Origin: Planctomycetota bacterium
GTDB lineage: Bacteria; Planctomycetota; UBA1135
Assembly: GCA_002746235.1 (NCBI GenBank)
Contig: NVWJ01000018.1
Coordinates: 31,154-37,535 of the forward strand
Length of the DNA: 6,382 nucleotides
Reading direction: 5' to 3'
The number at the start of each line of letters is the position of its first letter. Positions within the stretch are counted from its first letter, which is position 1. The translations under genes were made by a program, and so were the position numbers. Shown piece by piece: positions 4,270 to 6,382 of the stretch. The notes under the pieces are model-generated. The model searched no databases. It saw nothing but the letters and a program-made list of their open reading frames with translations, and was not told the origin of the DNA.

Positions 4270-4697
4270 ACACGAAGAATAATTCACTCGACCAAGCCGC
4301 TCCAAAGTCTTGGGAGGATGTCCCCGAAATCCAGGTCCATCAGTTTCTCGCAGAAGCCGTGATGTTTTGGACGGAAGGAACTGTGAAACCCGTAAACCTT
4401 TCTCTGGAGGATGAGAAATGGTTTCTTGATGGCGAAGGGAAGCGCGCTCACCGGTGCGAATTCTGGAAGCCATGCACGAACCCGGAGCAAGCGAAAGAGG
4501 TCTTAGCTGAGATCGGCTGGATTCTCCAAAACGACCATGGGCTTACAGGGTTCGAACTCCATGCTCGTCTTGGCACCTTAGGCACGGCTCTCTGTCTCGC
4601 CGACCTAGATCCACGTCTCGCCTTAGTGACCGCCCTCAAGCATGTCTTGGAATCACCGGTGCCGGAAGGCATTGGCAAGGAGCTGATGCATGCATAA
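4266..4697 (+). CDS. Hypothetical phage protein, possible ABA-sandwich-like, 143 aa
   Basis: I do not recognise this protein with confidence. From ATG 4266 it has an acidic N-terminal half with several Trp residues. A Pro-Cys-Thr-Asn-Pro-Glu-Gln-Ala segment follows near residues 72-79, then a helix, a Gly/Leu-rich strand region and a final Ala/Leu helix. The Pro-x-Thr-Asn-Pro-x-Gln-Ala piece followed by a helix faintly recalls small phage ABA-sandwich (DUF2591-like) proteins; this is a weak guess. The frame is open back to GTG 4092, giving 201 aa with a Cys-Cys-Glu-Cys cluster, so the true start is uncertain. The ATG was chosen for its ATGA overlap. It ends 8 nt inside the exonuclease gene. 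Confidence 0.6.
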   Translation: MNTKNNSLDQAAPKSWEDVPEIQVHQFLAEAVMFWTEGTVKPVNLSLEDEKWFLDGEGKRAHRCEFWKPCTNPEQAKEVLAEIGWILQNDHGLTGFELHARLGTLGTALCLADLDPRLALVTALKHVLESPVPEGIGKELMHA

Positions 4698-5277
4698 CCG
4701 AGTTCACGTCATGGTCGACATCGAGACTCTCGGCACGGGATCGAATGCAGCAATCGTTTCGATTGGGGCATGCCTGTTCACCCTGGGGAATGGCCCTGAC
4801 GGGTTGAACACGTTTTATCAGCGTGTAGATCTCCGGAGCTGCCTTGATGCCGGCATGGACGTGGACGCTAGAACTGTCCTCTGGTGGCTTGAAAGGTCGC
4901 CAGAGGCATTGTTGGAGTTGACTGAAATGGATTCGCGCATGGATGTTCGTTCGGCCCTCCTTGCCTTCAAGGAATGGCTCCCTGATGATTACTGCGTCTA
5001 CTCGAATGGTCCCTCATTCGATGCCAAAATCCTCTCTACTGCCATGGAGAAAATGGACATCGAGCCGGTGAAGTTCTGTCGCGAGAGAGACCACCGCACG
5101 GCCATTGACTTCCTGGGAGACAGGTGTGGCAAATCCCCGAAGGAAGCGAGAAGGTTTCTAAAAGGTGAGCAGGGGCAGACTCCTCACCATGCGCTGGACG
5201 ATGCAATCAAGCAGGCAATGGGGCAGCATCTGCTCTTCCTCGAGACGGACCCCGCCGTTCATCCTCAGAAAGCATGA
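4690..5277 (+). CDS. DEDDh 3'-5' exonuclease, ExoVIII/Rv2179c-like, 195 aa
   Basis: This is a cytoplasmic nuclease removing nucleotides from 3' ends with two metal ions. The DEDDh residues are visible: Asp10 and Glu12 in Val-Asp-Ile-Glu-Thr-Leu-Gly, Asp111 in Gly-Pro-Ser-Phe-Asp-Ala, and His166 with Asp171 in His-His-Ala-Leu-Asp-Asp-Ala. A Trp-Trp-Leu-Glu-Arg-Ser stretch (65-70) is typical of the phage branch related to the exonuclease domain of RecE and to Rv2179c. AAGGAG lies 7 nt before ATG 4690, fixing the start. It overlaps the previous gene by 8 nt. The length suits a stand-alone domain. Whether the natural substrate is DNA or RNA is unclear; the position suggests phage replication, recombination or host RNA turnover. 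Confidence 0.88.
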   Translation: MHNRVHVMVDIETLGTGSNAAIVSIGACLFTLGNGPDGLNTFYQRVDLRSCLDAGMDVDARTVLWWLERSPEALLELTEMDSRMDVRSALLAFKEWLPDDYCVYSNGPSFDAKILSTAMEKMDIEPVKFCRERDHRTAIDFLGDRCGKSPKEARRFLKGEQGQTPHHALDDAIKQAMGQHLLFLETDPAVHPQKA

Positions 5278-5299
5278 AGGCCTGACCTACCGCTCGCGA

Positions 5300-5335
5300 T
5301 GAAGGGGCGATGCAGGATTCAATCTGCACCACCCC
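5300..5335 (-). terminator. Probable terminator of the right leftward operon
   Basis: In leftward RNA, 5335-5324 and 5315-5304 form a continuous 12-bp stem with two G-U pairs and an 8-nt loop, followed by a weak TTCATC rather than a true T-run. In rightward RNA two positions become mismatched, so it fits leftward transcripts better. It lies 10 nt past the stop of the OB-fold gene, in the 67-nt gap between convergent operons. No separate terminator for the exonuclease operon was seen. Confidence 0.42.
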
Positions 5336-5344
5336 AACCTGCAC

Positions 5345-5770
5345 CTATCGACTCAGGCTGCAGCCCTTCATCATTACGTTCATCATCAGGCCATCACAGC
5401 GGCCCTTGACCGTAACCCGCATGCCCTTCTGGAGTCCTGCAAGCTCTGATATGTGTGATTCAGCAAAGTAGCACTGAACATCACGGAAGCCAGCGCCTCC
5501 ATCTAAGGTGAGGTACATCGTGTCCATCATGTCTTTGCCGATGCTTTCGATGGTTCCAGTTACAAGAATCGTTTTGTCCTTGTAGCGCAGATCGCCTGCA
5601 ATCTCATTGCCATCGTAATCCGTGCACAAGGAAATGGCAGCGACGGTGAGTTCTGGCGCTTCGTTTGCAATGGCCTCCTCGGTTTCGCTTTCACTAGATG
5701 AACTTCCAATGGCCAGCACAGCAAAGGCAGCGAGAAGGAGGATGGAAAAAATGTTACGTGAACTTCGCAT
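5345..5770 (-). CDS. Exported OB-fold (tRNA_anti-like) protein, 141 aa
   Basis: Residues 1-22 form a signal peptide: Arg-Ser-Ser-Arg, then a Leu/Ala/Phe core ending Ala-Ile-Gly. No Cys follows, so it is not a standard lipoprotein. A Ser/Glu-rich linker (23-40) leads to an OB-fold of the tRNA_anti-like type: Asn-Glu-Ile-Ala-Gly-Asp-Leu-Arg-Tyr-Lys-Asp-Lys (55-66), Val-Thr-Gly-Thr-Ile-Glu-Ser-Ile-Gly-Lys-Asp (70-80), Val-Gln-Cys-Tyr-Phe (98-102), Lys-Gly-Met-Arg-Val-Thr-Val-Lys-Gly-Arg-Cys-Asp-Gly (115-127). Despite the family name, exported members are not known tRNA binders and have no settled role. GGAGG sits 8 nt before the ATG. The start lies 17 nt inside the VanZ-like gene, so the two are co-expressed. 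Confidence 0.8.
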   Translation of the reverse strand: MRSSRNIFSILLLAAFAVLAIGSSSSESETEEAIANEAPELTVAAISLCTDYDGNEIAGDLRYKDKTILVTGTIESIGKDMMDTMYLTLDGGAGFRDVQCYFAESHISELAGLQKGMRVTVKGRCDGLMMNVMMKGCSLSR

Positions 5771-6299
5771 GGGTTATCCCTCCAGGGATAGAGATTGGGG
5801 GCGCATTAATGAAAAGGCAGACTAGGCATGCACAGGTCATGGTGACCACATCCAGCCAATCAAAGGTGCCTGGCACAATGCCGCGCGCCTGCAGCAGCTC
5901 TGAGCCGGTAGTTAAGACAAGGGGAAGCGCGAGCCAAGTCGCACGTTCTCTGCAGGGACGTTCGGCCCAGGTGAGGCAGAGAGAAGCAGTGAGCGCATAA
6001 GCCCACAAGCCGTCAGGTAGGTTGAAAATGACCCAGGAAGGCAAGGAATCAGCTGTGCCCGAAGCCCACGAGTTCGCGTTCCGAACCATGCCCTCCATGC
6101 CTATTCCACCCGCCCAATCAAACAGTTGAATGCTTGGTGACCTGAAAAGGACGTAAATCAATGACCCGAACAACAGTGGTGCGACGACATGCAGCATCCA
6201 CGCAAGGAGCTTGTTGCGGATTGCTGGATTATTGACAGAGGATGGTTCCATGGCGTGCTGCATATCGTGGGGATTGCATACCAAGTTGAGGCTAATCAT
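5754..6299 (-). CDS. VanZ-like integral membrane protein, 181 aa
   Basis: Hydrophobic segments near residues 33-52, 88-110, 119-136 and 149-166 predict about four membrane spans. The Leu-Pro-Asp-Gly-Leu-Trp loop (94-99), Gly-Ser-Glu-Leu-Leu-Gln (132-137) and Pro-Gly-Thr-Phe-Asp-Trp-Leu-Asp (143-150) resemble VanZ-family membrane proteins, whose biochemical activity is mostly unknown. The start is uncertain: ATG 6299 lies 11 nt after the preceding gene but has no clear Shine-Dalgarno, and in-frame ATGs at 6263 and 6251 would shorten a polar N-terminus. It overlaps the OB-fold gene by 17 nt. It may help build or maintain the envelope alongside its exported neighbour; this is inference. It could be phage cargo or a host gene. 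Confidence 0.7.
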   Translation of the reverse strand: MISLNLVCNPHDMQHAMEPSSVNNPAIRNKLLAWMLHVVAPLLFGSLIYVLFRSPSIQLFDWAGGIGMEGMVRNANSWASGTADSLPSWVIFNLPDGLWAYALTASLCLTWAERPCRERATWLALPLVLTTGSELLQARGIVPGTFDWLDVVTMTCACLVCLFINAPPISIPGGITHAKFT

Positions 6300-6310
6300 A
6301 AACCAGCTTT

Positions 6311-6382
6311 CTATTCATTGGGCCTGTAGCTTTGGTAAATACCACCCTCACGACTGACAATGACCTTCGCGGATGCACCATC
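6311..6382 (-). CDS. C-terminal end of an unidentified leftward gene
   Basis: Reading leftward from the right edge, 23 codons are open before a TAG at 6311-6313. The tail is Val-Ile-Val-Ser-Arg-Glu-Gly-Gly-Ile-Tyr-Gln-Ser-Tyr-Arg-Pro-Asn-Glu, which reads like a beta-rich protein end. Only 11 nt separate this stop from the VanZ-like start, so it is probably the previous gene of the same operon. The fragment is too short to name. Other frames in this stretch are less natural, but an open frame of 23 codons could occur by chance. Confidence 0.5.
   Translation of the reverse strand, partial: DGASAKVIVSREGGIYQSYRPNE

Overview
The window looks like the early control and replication region of a temperate phage or prophage in a proteobacterium. 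The evidence is short, tightly overlapping genes with Shine-Dalgarno starts, several small helix-turn-helix (HTH) proteins arranged around a divergent junction, a lambda-O-like replication gene with an origin inside it, and an exonuclease typical of phage early regions. Base composition is moderately GC-rich. I cannot name the genus. No integrase, structural gene, tRNA or attachment site is visible.

Left block (1-1707, minus strand). Six genes form a leftward chain with overlaps of 1 to 8 nt: an HTH_39-like protein (1483-1707), a Cro/CI-like HTH protein (1220-1483), two tiny membrane proteins (1059-1226, and 913-1062 with a TTG start), an excisionase/MerR-like HTH protein (660-920) and an unrecognised protein (274-660). 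After a 111-nt gap holding a long inverted repeat comes a zinc-ribbon protein cut by the window edge (1-162). The two membrane proteins and the partial gene are easily missed because they are short, use a rare start codon or run off the end.

Control block (1708-2455). A 52-nt divergent junction separates the leftward operon from a rightward 155-aa probable DNA-binding protein (1760-2227). Beyond it lies about 230 nt of regulatory DNA: a candidate promoter overlapping a TTGCTA/TAGCAA inverted repeat, a second palindrome, a small hairpin, and a strong rho-independent terminator (2403-2434). That terminator sits inside a 26-codon leader reading frame whose stop overlaps the GTG start of the replication gene. 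This resembles an attenuator or antitermination checkpoint on replication.

Replication block (2456-5277, plus strand). The 528-aa initiator has an N-terminal winged helix. Its coding sequence then contains nine 22-bp iterons (2774-3038) and a 43-nt A/T-rich stretch (3037-3079), the layout of lambda ori inside gene O. The iterons occupy all three reading frames, so selection acts on the DNA rather than the peptide. Three overlapping genes follow: a doubtful 76-aa ORF, a 143-aa unrecognised protein and a DEDDh 3'-5' exonuclease.

Right block (5278-6382, minus strand). Convergent to the replication operon is a small leftward operon: a partial gene entering from the right edge, a VanZ-like membrane protein and an exported OB-fold protein. 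It ends at a strand-specific hairpin (5300-5335). These genes are either phage-carried cargo or flanking host genes; the window does not settle which.
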